Source: CAWBRT01 sp963832365
GTDB lineage: Bacteria > Acidobacteriota > Terriglobia > Terriglobales > Acidobacteriaceae
NCBI GenBank assembly: GCA_963832365.1
Contig: CAWHUL010000004.1
Location: forward strand, 124,001-188,000
DNA: 64,000 bases
Direction of reading: 5' to 3'
Shown here: positions 17,003-26,177 of the stretch, in pieces
How positions within the stretch are numbered: position 1 is the stretch's first letter
Layout: each line of letters starts with the position of its first letter
Made by a program: the position numbers and the translations under genes
The notes under the pieces: generated by a model
The model's input: the letters and a program-made list of their open reading frames with translations, nothing else
Told to the model about the DNA's origin: nothing
The model's database searches: none

Positions 17003-17632
17003 GTGGCATACCAAACGAAGAAATCTTCCCCAAGTCCGTATCGCCGGTTCGTTCTGCGAAGCGGAGCGGTTGCCTTCGCCCTCATTGCGCTCTTCGGCGG
17101 GCAGATACTTGCGGAAGAGGCGTTAGTCACCTTGGACCCGGCAAAATCGCAGGTGGAATTCACCTTGGACAGCACGCTCCACAAGGTTCACGGCAGCTTT
17201 CAGCTCAAGAGCGGAACGATCAACTACGATACCGCGACCGGAGTCGCCCGTGGCGCCATCGTGGTCGATGCGACCAGCGGCAATAGCGGCAATCGCGCGC
17301 GCGACAAGAAAATGCACAAAGATATCCTGGAAAGCGCGCGCTACCCGGAGATTGTTTTCATTCCTGAAAAGGTGAGCGGAACGACGGCGCAGGGAGCATC
17401 CCGCGTTGAAGTCTCGGGAACCTTTCGGGTGCATGGCGCAGGGCACGCGCTGACGTTATCGATTCCGCTCACGATCGACGGAAACAGCGTTTCGGCGAGC
17501 ACAAACTTTGCCGTGCCCTACCAGGCTTGGGGGATGAAGAACCCGAGCACATTGTTCCTGCGGGTCAGCGACAAGGTGAGCATCTCGATCCGAACGGTGG
17601 GTTCAATCGCCCGCCAGACGTCCATGCGATAG
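17003..17632 (+). CDS. YceI-family periplasmic lipid-binding protein
   Basis: About 209 residues. GTG 17003 lies eight bases after GGAG. An N-terminal signal peptide (YRRFVLRSGAVAFALIALFG) precedes a YceI lipocalin-like barrel: LDPAKSQVEFTLDSTLHKVHGSFQL, the conserved NRARDKKMHKDILESARYPEI, then VSGTFRVHGAGHALTL. YceI proteins bind isoprenoid or amphiphilic lipid molecules in the periplasm. Its place directly behind a type III PKS and a flavoprotein suggests that it carries or sequesters the lipid product; this is inference. Its 3' end overlaps by 30 bp the end of the convergent sensor kinase gene. Confidence 0.86.
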   Translation: MAYQTKKSSPSPYRRFVLRSGAVAFALIALFGGQILAEEALVTLDPAKSQVEFTLDSTLHKVHGSFQLKSGTINYDTATGVARGAIVVDATSGNSGNRARDKKMHKDILESARYPEIVFIPEKVSGTTAQGASRVEVSGTFRVHGAGHALTLSIPLTIDGNSVSASTNFAVPYQAWGMKNPSTLFLRVSDKVSISIRTVGSIARQTSMR

Positions 17633-19060
17633 GGCGACCTTGGCCAGCGGCAGCGTCAACTCGATGACTGCTCCTCCGCCCGGACGATCCGCGACCAGCA
17701 CGGCTCCGCCGTGCGCCTGCGCGACAGCGTTTACGAAAGCTAATCCAAGGCCATGACCGTGCGAGTGCGGCCCTTTCACGAAGCGTTCCAACACGTGCGG
17801 ACGCAGACCAGGAGGAAACCCAGGGCCATCGTCCTCTATGATCAGCTCCGCCACACCGTCCTTCGCTCTGACGATTACTTTCACGGAGCATTGGCCGGGC
17901 AGATGAGCCGTCTCGTTGTCCAGCAGGTTGGCAATCATGCGATTCAGCAGAGAGCGATCCGCCTCGATAAACACATTGCTTTCTAAATCACACTCGAAGA
18001 TGTGATTGTGTTCGGCCATCGACGGCTGATACAGATCGACAAGCTGCTGCACTAATGGTGTCAACTCCACTTCTTCGCGGCGCAAGTGGAGCGCGCCGGC
18101 GTCGGCCTCGGAGATGTCGAGCGCGGTATTCAAAGTCTGCGCAAGGCGGTCGAGCCCTTCAAGAGCTTCGCCCACGGACTCCCGCCACTTGCCACTTTCG
18201 CCGTTGGACAGCGCGACTTCCAAATTGCCTCGAATCGAAGTGATCGGGCTTTTCAAATCGTGAGCCACCGAATCCGTCACCATGCGCAATTCATGATTGG
18301 ACGCCTCAATGCGGTCCAGCAAGCGATTGAAGGTGCGCGACAGCCGCCAAACCTCATCGTAATACGGTCCTACCGGAACCCGGCCCTTAAGTTCGTTGCT
18401 GTCAATATTGTCGACGGCGTTCGAAATTCGTTCGACCCGTAACAAGGTTCGGTAGGCGCCACCCAATGAGATCAGGAATCCGAGCGCAACCGTGCCGCAC
18501 CAGACCATCAGGAAACGCGCCGTGAGATGCTGCATTGTGCGCGTGCCGCTGATATCGCAGTAACCGAGGTAGAATCCGCAATCCGCTCCCTGCGCTTTGC
18601 GAATCACGCGGAATGGGAGCAACCAGCCAGGGATGCGAATATTTTGCGGCGCGTCGGTCGAAAGCCGGGCCGCCTCGACGGCTTGCAGGAAGGATTCTCG
18701 CGCGCTCGGCCCTACCCACACCGTTGGGCACCCCGCCCCGGTATTCAGAAAGAAAACCGCATCTTTGCCTGGCATCGGGCGGCTGGCATGTTCTTGCAGC
18801 ACGTCGCGCGTAGCGAGTCTTGCCACCTCTTGCATGCGGCGGGCATAAGAGGCGTCGCGGGGGAGTTTCGCCGCAACCTCCGCCAGAGTCCCAGCTTCGC
18901 CCTCCAGCCATACGTCACGTCTAGCCTCCGCGTCTCTGGCCACCAGCATGTACACGATGGCGAAAGCGATGGCGCTGCCGGCGGCAAACGCCAGCGTGGT
19001 CCAGACGGAGATCCTCCATGCGGCCGTCGATTGAACGCCTCTAGGAAGCTTTAAGGACAT
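17603..19060 (-). CDS. sensor histidine kinase (OmpR-pair partner)
   Basis: About 485 residues. One transmembrane helix near residue 20-40 and a second near 180-205 flank a periplasmic sensor of about 140 residues with several Cys. A HAMP linker (LLRVERISNAVDNIDSNEL), a HisKA helix with the phospho-acceptor in SVAHDLKSPITSIRGNLE, and an HATPase domain with NLLDNE, EDDGPGFPP and HGHGLGLAFV boxes follow. It would phosphorylate the response regulator whose gene overlaps its start. I chose ATG 19060; a TTG two codons upstream is also possible. The inducing signal is unknown. Confidence 0.88.
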   Translation of the reverse strand: MSLKLPRGVQSTAAWRISVWTTLAFAAGSAIAFAIVYMLVARDAEARRDVWLEGEAGTLAEVAAKLPRDASYARRMQEVARLATRDVLQEHASRPMPGKDAVFFLNTGAGCPTVWVGPSARESFLQAVEAARLSTDAPQNIRIPGWLLPFRVIRKAQGADCGFYLGYCDISGTRTMQHLTARFLMVWCGTVALGFLISLGGAYRTLLRVERISNAVDNIDSNELKGRVPVGPYYDEVWRLSRTFNRLLDRIEASNHELRMVTDSVAHDLKSPITSIRGNLEVALSNGESGKWRESVGEALEGLDRLAQTLNTALDISEADAGALHLRREEVELTPLVQQLVDLYQPSMAEHNHIFECDLESNVFIEADRSLLNRMIANLLDNETAHLPGQCSVKVIVRAKDGVAELIIEDDGPGFPPGLRPHVLERFVKGPHSHGHGLGLAFVNAVAQAHGGAVLVADRPGGGAVIELTLPLAKVALSHGRLAGD

Positions 19061-19718
19061 AGCCAATCCCGCGAATGGTGTGGATCATGGGCCGATGCGG
19101 TTCCTGATCCACTTTGCTTCGCAAACGGTAAATATGGACGTCCACGACATTCGTGGCGGGATCGATGCGCATGCGCCAGACGTGATCGAGAATCATGGTG
19201 CGGGTCACCACCCGGCCGGCATTTCGGCAAAGGTACTCGAGAAGTGAGAACTCCTGGGATGTGAGCTGCAAGAGCTGATTTTCGCGGCGAGCCTCGCGCC
19301 GCACCAGGTCCAGTTGCAGATTGCCAACCCCCAGGCGCACTGCTTCCTGTTGAGCCAACGCAGTTCGGCGCATCAGGTTTCTTACGCGCGCCAAAAGCTC
19401 CGCTAAAGCGAAAGGCTTGGTGAGGTAATCGTCGCCGCCCTGCTCCAGGCCGCGCACGCGATCGTCGACCGAACGCCGTGCGGAAAGAATCAGCACTGGC
19501 GCCGCGTTGCCCTGAGCGCGACAGCGAGCGATTAAGTCCAGGCCGTCCATGTCGGGAAGCCCAAGGTCAATCACCATCGCGTCGTAGGCGCTCTCCAAAG
19601 CCATTGCTTCCGCTGAGCGCGCGTCCGGCGCGGCGTCGACGTGGTAGCCGGCCTCCGCTAGCCCGCGTGACAGAAAATCCCGGATGGGGTTGTCATCTTC
19701 CACTACGAGCAATCGCAC
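19041..19718 (-). CDS. OmpR-family response regulator
   Basis: A 225-residue DNA-binding regulator. The receiver domain has acidic residues E7/D8/D9, phospho-acceptor D51 (MVIDLGLPDMDG) and the conserved Lys in DDYLTKPF. A winged-helix trans_reg_C domain follows (LTSQEFSLLEYLCRNAGRVVTRTMILDHVW, VDVHIYRLRSKV, IRGIGYVL). It is the first gene of a two-gene operon; its last codons overlap the start of the kinase gene by about 20 bp, indicating coupled translation. Target genes are unknown; the divergent small secreted protein gene downstream of its promoter region is one candidate. Confidence 0.92.
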   Translation of the reverse strand: MRLLVVEDDNPIRDFLSRGLAEAGYHVDAAPDARSAEAMALESAYDAMVIDLGLPDMDGLDLIARCRAQGNAAPVLILSARRSVDDRVRGLEQGGDDYLTKPFALAELLARVRNLMRRTALAQQEAVRLGVGNLQLDLVRREARRENQLLQLTSQEFSLLEYLCRNAGRVVTRTMILDHVWRMRIDPATNVVDVHIYRLRSKVDQEPHRPMIHTIRGIGYVLKAS

Positions 19719-19977
19719 TGGGTGCCTCGCGCTTGAGCAAATTCAGGTCAACAGGGCAAGGAATTGCCCACGCCGATCAACTCTGAAATTTAGATGTCGC
19801 AAACCGCTGGAATGAAACCAACTTTTTGGCCCGGTTTCGAAGGAGGCGACAATCGCGCACTAGCCGCAGGCCAACACAATTCGGAATCCACTCATCAGAC
19901 CGGGTTGACGCTCAATGAAGCGGCAGCCGGACATTAGTGTGCAACGCCGCGTCTTGGGGGGAAGGGATGGGTCTGTC

Positions 19978-20289
19978 ATGAAGAAGAAGCTACTCGCTAT
20001 AGCAACAGCCAGCCTGTTTACCGTTGGCATCGCGACCGCCCAGACAAGCACCACGAGCCCAACCAACAATACAAGTCCAGCCGATCAGAGCAGCCCGGCT
20101 GCTCTCCCGAACCAAGGCAACACCGGAACGAGTGGTCAGCCGGATTCGATGGGGAGGTCGGCGAGCGACCAAAGTAGCACAACCGACCAAACCAGCCAAA
20201 GTGAAAAGAAGAAGAAAAAGCAGCAGAAACAGGACCAAAGCGGCAGCACGAATGAAACTCCGGCGGCTGGGGCGGGGACCGATAACTAA
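19978..20289 (+). CDS. small secreted Ser/Thr/Gln-rich low-complexity protein
   Basis: A 103-residue protein with a Sec signal peptide (MKKKLLAIATASLFTVGIATAQ) and a mature part that is almost wholly low complexity: Ser/Thr/Asn/Gln/Pro with a Lys-rich block (EKKKKKQQKQDQ). It is likely disordered and periplasmic or secreted. No family is recognisable. ATG 19978 lies in a region following GGGGGGAAGGGATGGG, which may serve as ribosome site. It is transcribed divergently from the OmpR-type regulator and might be under its control (inference from position only). Confidence 0.65.
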   Translation: MKKKLLAIATASLFTVGIATAQTSTTSPTNNTSPADQSSPAALPNQGNTGTSGQPDSMGRSASDQSSTTDQTSQSEKKKKKQQKQDQSGSTNETPAAGAGTDN

Positions 20290-20523
20290 CGCCAAGCCCC
20301 ACTCCTAGCTACTAAGAACTTCGACGAGGGCTGGGAATCCAACTGGGCCATTGCTGCTCCTCAACGGGGGGCGTCATTGCTGCTCCCGCCGGGTGGCGTA
20401 TACAATTTAGTTCTGCTCTGCCAGGCAGGCCGAACAGGGCTGTGGCAAATGCGGGGTGCACTTGCCCGAGTAACTACGCCTTCGTCGGCACCAATGCAAT
20501 TCCCTACGTTGGAGAAACGCCGG

Positions 20524-22314
20524 ATGGCCGATCAGTCTCTAGAATGTTCTTCCTGTGCGGTCGAAGCCGAGATACTGCGCCGCCTCGAGGACGAACGTGC
20601 CCGCCTGAGAATGGAAGCGGGCCTACAGGTGCGCCACTTCCGGAGGCCGGAGGAACGACCATTCACGGCGGCCGAGCGCGACAAGGTTACCATTCTGTTC
20701 GGCGGTCTCACCTGGAAGCACGAGGCTTTCATTCGCGCAGTCTTCCAGAACTGCGGATACCGTTGCGAGGGGCTCCCTGCACCCGATCTGGCCGGCTTCC
20801 AGTTGGGAAAAGAATTCGGCAATAATGGCCAGTGCAATCCAGCCTATTTCACGATCGGCAACCTGATACGGTTTTTGAACAAGCTGAAAGCCAAGGGCTT
20901 GACGCGGCAGGAGATTATCGATAGGTATGTCTTCTTCACCGCCGGCTCATGCGGACCATGCCGCTTTGGGATGTACGAGGCCGAATACCGTTACGCTCTC
21001 AAGAATGCGGGCTTCGGCGGATTCCGCATCCTGCTCTTTCAGCAAACCGACGGCATCAAGGCGAGCGCCGGCGAAGCAGGACTGCAATTCAGCGCTGATT
21101 TTGGTCTCGGCGCACTGAACGCCCTTCAAGTTGGCGACATCGTCAGCGATACCGTTTATCAAGTGCGCCCCTACGAAACCAAGCCGGGCGAAACCGATCG
21201 GGTTTTCCAGTTGGCCGTGGAGCGGCTCAGCAAGGTTCTGGCCGGACGCAAGGCGTATGAGTTTAAGCGCGATGCTCCAGAGTGGATGGTGCGGATAGCG
21301 GCGCGGAAGCCGCTGCTCGGCAAGGTGGCCAACGGGTTGATGAAGACCTACGATCACCTTTATGGCAAGGAATTACTTGACGGCCTGCATGAGTTCCACG
21401 ATTCCCTGAATGCCATCGAGGTGGATCGCACAAGGGTCAAGCCGGTGGTCAAGATCAACGGCGAGTTCTGGGCGCAGATAACCGAAGGCGACGGCAACTT
21501 CAACATGTTCACCTTCCTGGAGCGTGAGGGCGCGCAGGTGGTGGTGGAGCCGATCTCGACGTGGGTGGCCTACATGATGCACGCGGCCATCGAGACTGCT
21601 CGCGCCCACCAACCGGTGACAGCGCCGTATCCTAACGCCGCGTGGTGGGAGTTCCGTCACCGGCTGGCCAACGAGATGAAGTTTCGCAAGAAGTGGCTGG
21701 CGCTGAAAGCCGGCGACTTGCTCTGGAACCGATTCTATGAGCGAGTGATTCGCCACACCGGCGGACTCACGCACAAGCTGGTTTCGCAAAAGGAACTGGC
21801 TCGGCTGGCGCATCCGTTTTATCACCAGCTTGCGCGCGGCGGCGAGGGGCACCTCGAAGTCGGCAAGAGCGTCTATTACACCAGCCATCGCCTCTGTCAC
21901 ATGGTGCTCGGACTGAAGCCCTTTGGATGCATGCCCTCGTCGCAATCGGACGGAGTCCACTCGGCGGTCGTCAACCGCTACAGGGACATGATCTTTCTCC
22001 CGATTGAAACCTCCGGCGAAGGAGAGGTCAACGCCCACAGCCGGGTGCAGATGGCGCTGGCGGAAGCGAAGCTGCGGGCACGCGCCGAATTTGAAGACGT
22101 TCTCAAGCGCACGGGCAAGCGGCTCGACGATATCCACGACTTCGTAGCCGATCATCCGGAATTGCGGCGCGCGATGTACTCCGTGCCGCAGCGCACCGGA
22201 ATTGCTGGAACTGCCGCGCAGTTCGTGGCGCACGTGAGCGACTTGATGGACACGCAGGGCTACCGCCGGAAGCGAACGCCGGCCCCGATTCTGTCAGAGT
22301 CCACCGCCGCGTAG
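20524..22314 (+). CDS. 2-hydroxyacyl-CoA dehydratase-like iron-sulfur protein, partner of the activase
   Basis: About 596 residues. It contains TILFGGLTWKHEAFIRAVFQNCGYRCEGLP (about residue 60) and YVFFTAGSCGPCRFGMYEAEYRYALKNAGFGGFRILLFQQ (about residue 135-175). It also has a later HRLCHMVLGLKPFGCMPSSQSDG segment. These Cys-rich patterns belong to the proteins related to 2-hydroxyglutaryl-CoA dehydratase subunits found with large BcrA/BadF-type activases. ATG 20524 is preceded by GGAG ten bases upstream. The activase gene begins 84 bp downstream. By domain type the set resembles the bacterial glycerol ester reductase (GeR) of ether-lipid synthesis, but an acyl-CoA substrate is equally possible. 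Confidence 0.75.
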   Translation: MADQSLECSSCAVEAEILRRLEDERARLRMEAGLQVRHFRRPEERPFTAAERDKVTILFGGLTWKHEAFIRAVFQNCGYRCEGLPAPDLAGFQLGKEFGNNGQCNPAYFTIGNLIRFLNKLKAKGLTRQEIIDRYVFFTAGSCGPCRFGMYEAEYRYALKNAGFGGFRILLFQQTDGIKASAGEAGLQFSADFGLGALNALQVGDIVSDTVYQVRPYETKPGETDRVFQLAVERLSKVLAGRKAYEFKRDAPEWMVRIAARKPLLGKVANGLMKTYDHLYGKELLDGLHEFHDSLNAIEVDRTRVKPVVKINGEFWAQITEGDGNFNMFTFLEREGAQVVVEPISTWVAYMMHAAIETARAHQPVTAPYPNAAWWEFRHRLANEMKFRKKWLALKAGDLLWNRFYERVIRHTGGLTHKLVSQKELARLAHPFYHQLARGGEGHLEVGKSVYYTSHRLCHMVLGLKPFGCMPSSQSDGVHSAVVNRYRDMIFLPIETSGEGEVNAHSRVQMALAEAKLRARAEFEDVLKRTGKRLDDIHDFVADHPELRRAMYSVPQRTGIAGTAAQFVAHVSDLMDTQGYRRKRTPAPILSESTAA

Positions 22315-22340
22315 CGTAATCGCGAATAGTGCAGGGCAAA

Positions 22341-22373
22341 TGCATAGATCCTTCGCTGCGCTCCGGATGACAG
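22341..22373 (-). repeat. CATCCGGAGC-type hairpin repeat
   Basis: Reverse copy of the GTCATCCTGAGC family (GATCCTTCGCTGCGCTCCGGATGAC), lying between the two large dehydratase/activase genes. It keeps the ATCC/GGAT arms and the GCGCAGC core when read on the minus strand. Confidence 0.65.
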
Positions 22374-22398
22374 TCGTGGGGCGCGAGAGACGCTTTAG

Positions 22399-25062
22399 AT
22401 GAAGGTTCGCAACTCATTGATGGTTGGTCTTGACGTCGGGTCGACGACGGCGAAGGCGGTCGTGGTCGAAGCCGGCAGCGGTCGCATCGTTTGGCAGGAC
22501 TATCAGCGCCACGAGACCAAACAGCCCGAGAAGGTTCTCGAATTTCTTCAGCGGATGGAATCCGAGGCGGGCATTACAAAAGAGAATTGCCGCATTTTTA
22601 TCACCGGTTCAGGCGGGGCGGTGCTGGCCGACCTGATCGGGGCGAAGTTTGTGCAGGAAGTGCATGCCGTCTCGCTGGCCGTCGAGAAACTGCATCCGGA
22701 AGTCTATTCGGTGATCGAACTCGGCGGGCAGGATGCGAAGATCATCGTCTTCCAGGACGACGAGGGCAGCGGACGCAAGAAGAAGATCCCTTCGATGAAC
22801 GACAAGTGCGCCGGCGGAACGGGCGCGGTCATCGACAAGATCAATTCCAAGCTGCGCATCCCTATCGCCGAACTCTGCAACCTGGGCTACACGGGCGTCA
22901 AACTTCATCAGGTTGCGGGCAAGTGCGGCGTCTTCGCCGAAACCGACATCAACAGCCTGCAGAAGCTCGGCACTCCGTCCGAGGAGTTGATGGCCTCTCT
23001 GTTCGATGCCATCGTGCTGCAGAACCTGAGCGTGCTCACGCGCGGCAACACCTTGCGTCCGCACGTGCTTCTGCTGGGCGGCCCAAACTGCTTTATTCGC
23101 GGCATGCGCGAGGCCTGGCAGGCTAACATCCCGCGCATGTGGGAGGAGCGCAGACTAGAAATCCCGGCCGGGGCGTCTCCCCAGGAATTGATCAAAGTCC
23201 CGGCCAATGCGCAGTATTTTGCGGCGCTCGGGGCGGTGGAGTTCGGAAGGGACGAAGAAGAACACAGCGGGCGCTACCGCGGCACCAGCAGGCTGAAGCA
23301 CTACCTGGAATTCGATCGCGCCCAGGAAAAAGCCAAGTCCGGCGCGCGCGCGCTGTGCGGCAGCGACCAGGAACTTGCGCGCTTCCGCCAGCTCTACACG
23401 CCGCCGAAGTTTTCGCCCGCCACTTTTCATCGGAACCAGAAGGTGCGCGCCTTTGTCGGTATCGACGGTGGATCAACTTCGACCAAGGCCGTGCTGATGG
23501 ACGAGCAAGGCGAAGTTCTCTGCAAGGCTTATCAGCTCTCGAACGGCAATCCCATCCAGGACACGATTGAGATGTTCGAGAACCTGCGCACCCAGGTGGA
23601 AGACCAGGGAGCGCAGCTCGAAGTGCTGGGGGTGGCCACCACCGGGTATGCCAAGGACATTCTGCGCGATGTGCTCAAGGCCGACGTGGCGCTGGTGGAG
23701 ACCGTCGCGCACGCCGAATCGGCAATCAAGTTCTACGACGATCCGCAGGTGATCGTCGACGTCGGCGGACAGGACATCAAGCTGATCGTCGTGAAAGATG
23801 GCCGGGTCAAAGACTTCAAGCTGAACACGCAGTGCTCGGCCGGCAACGGTTATTTTCTTCAGTCCACGGCGGAAGGCTTCGGCGTGAGCGTTGGGGAGTA
23901 CGCCGATCTTTCGTTTTCCGCGAAGAATATGCCGGTGTTCAGCTATGGCTGTGCGGTTTTTCTGCAATCCGACATCGTTAATTTCCAGCGCCAGGGATGG
24001 CGCGCGGAGGAAATCCTGGCCGGTCTGGCCTCGGTTCTGCCCAAGAACGTTTTTCTTTATGTGGCCAGCATTCCGAACCTGGCGCAGCTTGGCTCGCGCT
24101 TCGTCCTGCAAGGCGGAACGCAGAACAACCTCGCAGTGGTGAAGGCCGAAGTCGATTTCATTGGCGCAAGTTTCCGCTCCGGCGAGGGCAGGCCCGAGGT
24201 CATGGTTCATCAGCACTGTGGAGAATCGGGCGCAATCGGCGCCGCTCTTGAAGCGCTCCGGCTCTTTCGCGATGGACGGAAGACTACGTTTATCGGGCTG
24301 GACGCTACGCGAAGCATTGTTTACCGCAGCACGCGCGGCGAAGCGACACGTTGCTATTTTTGCAAGAACAATTGCCTGCGGACTTTTATCGACATCGATC
24401 TCCGCGGAAAGACGGAGGTCACCGGCATCTCCGAGCGGCGCGCGTCAAGCGCCTTTCACGACCATTTGCACGAGTACGACCGCGATAGACGCGCGAACAT
24501 CAAGGCTACCAGGCAGCCGCTGATCCAGATCCAGCTCTCGTCCGAATCGGCTGAAACCGCGGTGCTCGACTCGACCGAGCGAGCTGTGCCCGGCGGGGGC
24601 GGCGATGAGGGCATGGAGCCGGCTGGGCTCCAGCAGCGCGTGAGCAAGGTTCCGCTGCGTGCGGGCGAACGCCGCCTGATCATCGCGACCTGCGAAAAGG
24701 GCGCCGTCGAAGATGTTCACCAGATGAAAGACATCAAGGCCGGGCTCGACAAGGTGAAGCAGGCGAATCCGAATCTGGTCGAGATGGCGGCGCGCGAAGA
24801 TTTTCCGGCCGCTGAATTCCGCCAGCGTGGCGGATACAATTTCCACGCGCGCCTGGACATCATCGGCCCGCCAGCGCATGGCCCGGATGCGAGATCGCCG
24901 CACCCTTCGCGTGGGCATTCCGCGCGTGCTGAACATCTATCTCTATGCGCCACTCTTCCAGGCCTATCTCGAGAGCCTCGGCGTGAGACCGGAAAACATT
25001 GTCTACTCCGACTACACTACATCCGAACTCTACCGTGCGGGATGCAGCCGCGGAGCCATTGA
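22399..25062 (+). CDS. BadF/BadG/BcrA/BcrD-type activase with two ASKHA ATPase domains (3' part out of frame)
   Basis: The frame encodes two tandem BcrAD_BadFG ATPase domains. The first spans residues 8-290 (MVGLDVGSTTAKAVVVE, GQDAKIIVF, MNDKCAGGTGAVIDK). The second starts near 350 (VGIDGGSTSTKAVLMDE, DVGGQDIKLIV, NTQCSAGNGYFLQ). Each has a Cys suited to bridge a [4Fe-4S] cluster between subunits. A Cys-rich segment, TRCYFCKNNCLRTFIDI, follows near residue 650. Such activases inject an electron into a dehydratase at the cost of ATP. After about 24850 the frame no longer resembles the family, whose next segment (LRVGIPRVLNIY) lies one frame over, so this and the next entry are probably one gene split by an extra base. 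Confidence 0.82.
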   Translation: MKVRNSLMVGLDVGSTTAKAVVVEAGSGRIVWQDYQRHETKQPEKVLEFLQRMESEAGITKENCRIFITGSGGAVLADLIGAKFVQEVHAVSLAVEKLHPEVYSVIELGGQDAKIIVFQDDEGSGRKKKIPSMNDKCAGGTGAVIDKINSKLRIPIAELCNLGYTGVKLHQVAGKCGVFAETDINSLQKLGTPSEELMASLFDAIVLQNLSVLTRGNTLRPHVLLLGGPNCFIRGMREAWQANIPRMWEERRLEIPAGASPQELIKVPANAQYFAALGAVEFGRDEEEHSGRYRGTSRLKHYLEFDRAQEKAKSGARALCGSDQELARFRQLYTPPKFSPATFHRNQKVRAFVGIDGGSTSTKAVLMDEQGEVLCKAYQLSNGNPIQDTIEMFENLRTQVEDQGAQLEVLGVATTGYAKDILRDVLKADVALVETVAHAESAIKFYDDPQVIVDVGGQDIKLIVVKDGRVKDFKLNTQCSAGNGYFLQSTAEGFGVSVGEYADLSFSAKNMPVFSYGCAVFLQSDIVNFQRQGWRAEEILAGLASVLPKNVFLYVASIPNLAQLGSRFVLQGGTQNNLAVVKAEVDFIGASFRSGEGRPEVMVHQHCGESGAIGAALEALRLFRDGRKTTFIGLDATRSIVYRSTRGEATRCYFCKNNCLRTFIDIDLRGKTEVTGISERRASSAFHDHLHEYDRDRRANIKATRQPLIQIQLSSESAETAVLDSTERAVPGGGGDEGMEPAGLQQRVSKVPLRAGERRLIIATCEKGAVEDVHQMKDIKAGLDKVKQANPNLVEMAAREDFPAAEFRQRGGYNFHARLDIIGPPAHGPDARSPHPSRGHSARAEHLSLCATLPGLSREPRRETGKHCLLRLHYIRTLPCGMQPRSH

Positions 25063-26056
25063 CCCCTGCTATCCCTCCAAGGTTGCCATCGCGCACGTTT
25101 ACAACCTGCTGCAGGTGAAGCACGCCCGCAAACCGCTGAACGCGATCTTCTTCCCGATGTACGACGTTCTCTCCACGCCGCTGGTGAACCTGCAAGCCGC
25201 CAATGCCTGCCCGACGGTGATGACGACGCCTGAGTCCGTGAAAGCGGCCTTCACCAAGGAAGGCGATGCGTTTGCGGAAAATGGAATCCAGTATCTCAAC
25301 CCGCTGCTGAATTTTCGCGACCGCCGAATGTTCGTCCACCAGATGCTCCAGGCGTGGCAGCCCATTCTCGGTCTCTCCCTGGAAGAAAATGAGCGTGCGG
25401 TCAAAGCCGGCTTTGCTGCCCTGGAGAGCTTCGAGACGAGCATCCTGCAGCGCGCCCGCGAGGTCATCGATCAACTCGAACGCGAGGATCGTATCGGCAT
25501 CGTCATGCTGGGCCGTCCTTATCTGCACGATCCGGGACTGAATCACGGCATCCTCGAAGAGTTTCAGAAGCTCGGCTATCCGATCTTTTCTCAAAGCACG
25601 CTGCCCCGCGATGAGGATCTGCTGGAGCGCCTCTTCGGCGATGAAGTGCGCGCCGGAATCATCCGGCATCCGCTCGATATCGGCGATGTGTGGAAGAACA
25701 CGTTTTCGGCGAGCACCAACCACAAGATATGGGCGGCTAAATTCACCGCACGCCATCCCAACCTCGTGGCCGTGGAGATGTCCAGCTTCAAGTGCGGACA
25801 CGACGCCCCCATTTACGCTGCCATCGAATCCATTGTCGAGCAGTCGGGCACGCCGTATTTCTGCTTCAAAGATCTTGACGAGAACAAGCCCTCGGGTTCC
25901 ATCAAGATCCGGGTCGAAACCATCGATTACTTCCTGCGCCGTTATCGCCAGCAGATCATCCGGCGGCGCCAAGCCGAGTCGCGAATCGCGGTCCAGCTCT
26001 CCACTTACGAGCAACAACTGCGGCAACAGTACGGGCTGGCGACAACCCCACAATAG
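24878..26056 (+). CDS. DUF2229/2-hydroxyacyl-CoA dehydratase-like part of the activase protein
   Basis: About 392 residues. It begins with LRVGIPRVLNIYLYAPLFQAYLESLG, then SDYTTSELYRAGCSRGAIDPCYPSKVAIAHV, GIVMLGRPYLHDPGLNHGI and MSSFKCGHDAPIYAAIE. These are the DUF2229 and HGD-D-like modules that in many bacteria form the C-terminal half of one very large activase protein. The upstream frame overlaps it by about 180 bp, yet neither frame shows a ribosome site here. I therefore read 22399-26056 as one gene of about 1,220 residues with a frameshift between 24830 and 24890. An overlapping two-gene arrangement starting at ATG 24878 cannot be excluded. Confidence 0.78.
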   Translation: MARMRDRRTLRVGIPRVLNIYLYAPLFQAYLESLGVRPENIVYSDYTTSELYRAGCSRGAIDPCYPSKVAIAHVYNLLQVKHARKPLNAIFFPMYDVLSTPLVNLQAANACPTVMTTPESVKAAFTKEGDAFAENGIQYLNPLLNFRDRRMFVHQMLQAWQPILGLSLEENERAVKAGFAALESFETSILQRAREVIDQLEREDRIGIVMLGRPYLHDPGLNHGILEEFQKLGYPIFSQSTLPRDEDLLERLFGDEVRAGIIRHPLDIGDVWKNTFSASTNHKIWAAKFTARHPNLVAVEMSSFKCGHDAPIYAAIESIVEQSGTPYFCFKDLDENKPSGSIKIRVETIDYFLRRYRQQIIRRRQAESRIAVQLSTYEQQLRQQYGLATTPQ

Positions 26057-26177
26057 CTTCGGCGGCGGCTCCGCATCATCGCTCGCGAAATGCACTGGAA
26101 AACACAGGCACATCGGCGTACTCTCGGATTGGAAACAGCACCATGCGATGCGAGGCGACGTGCAGGTAAGCGAGGGT

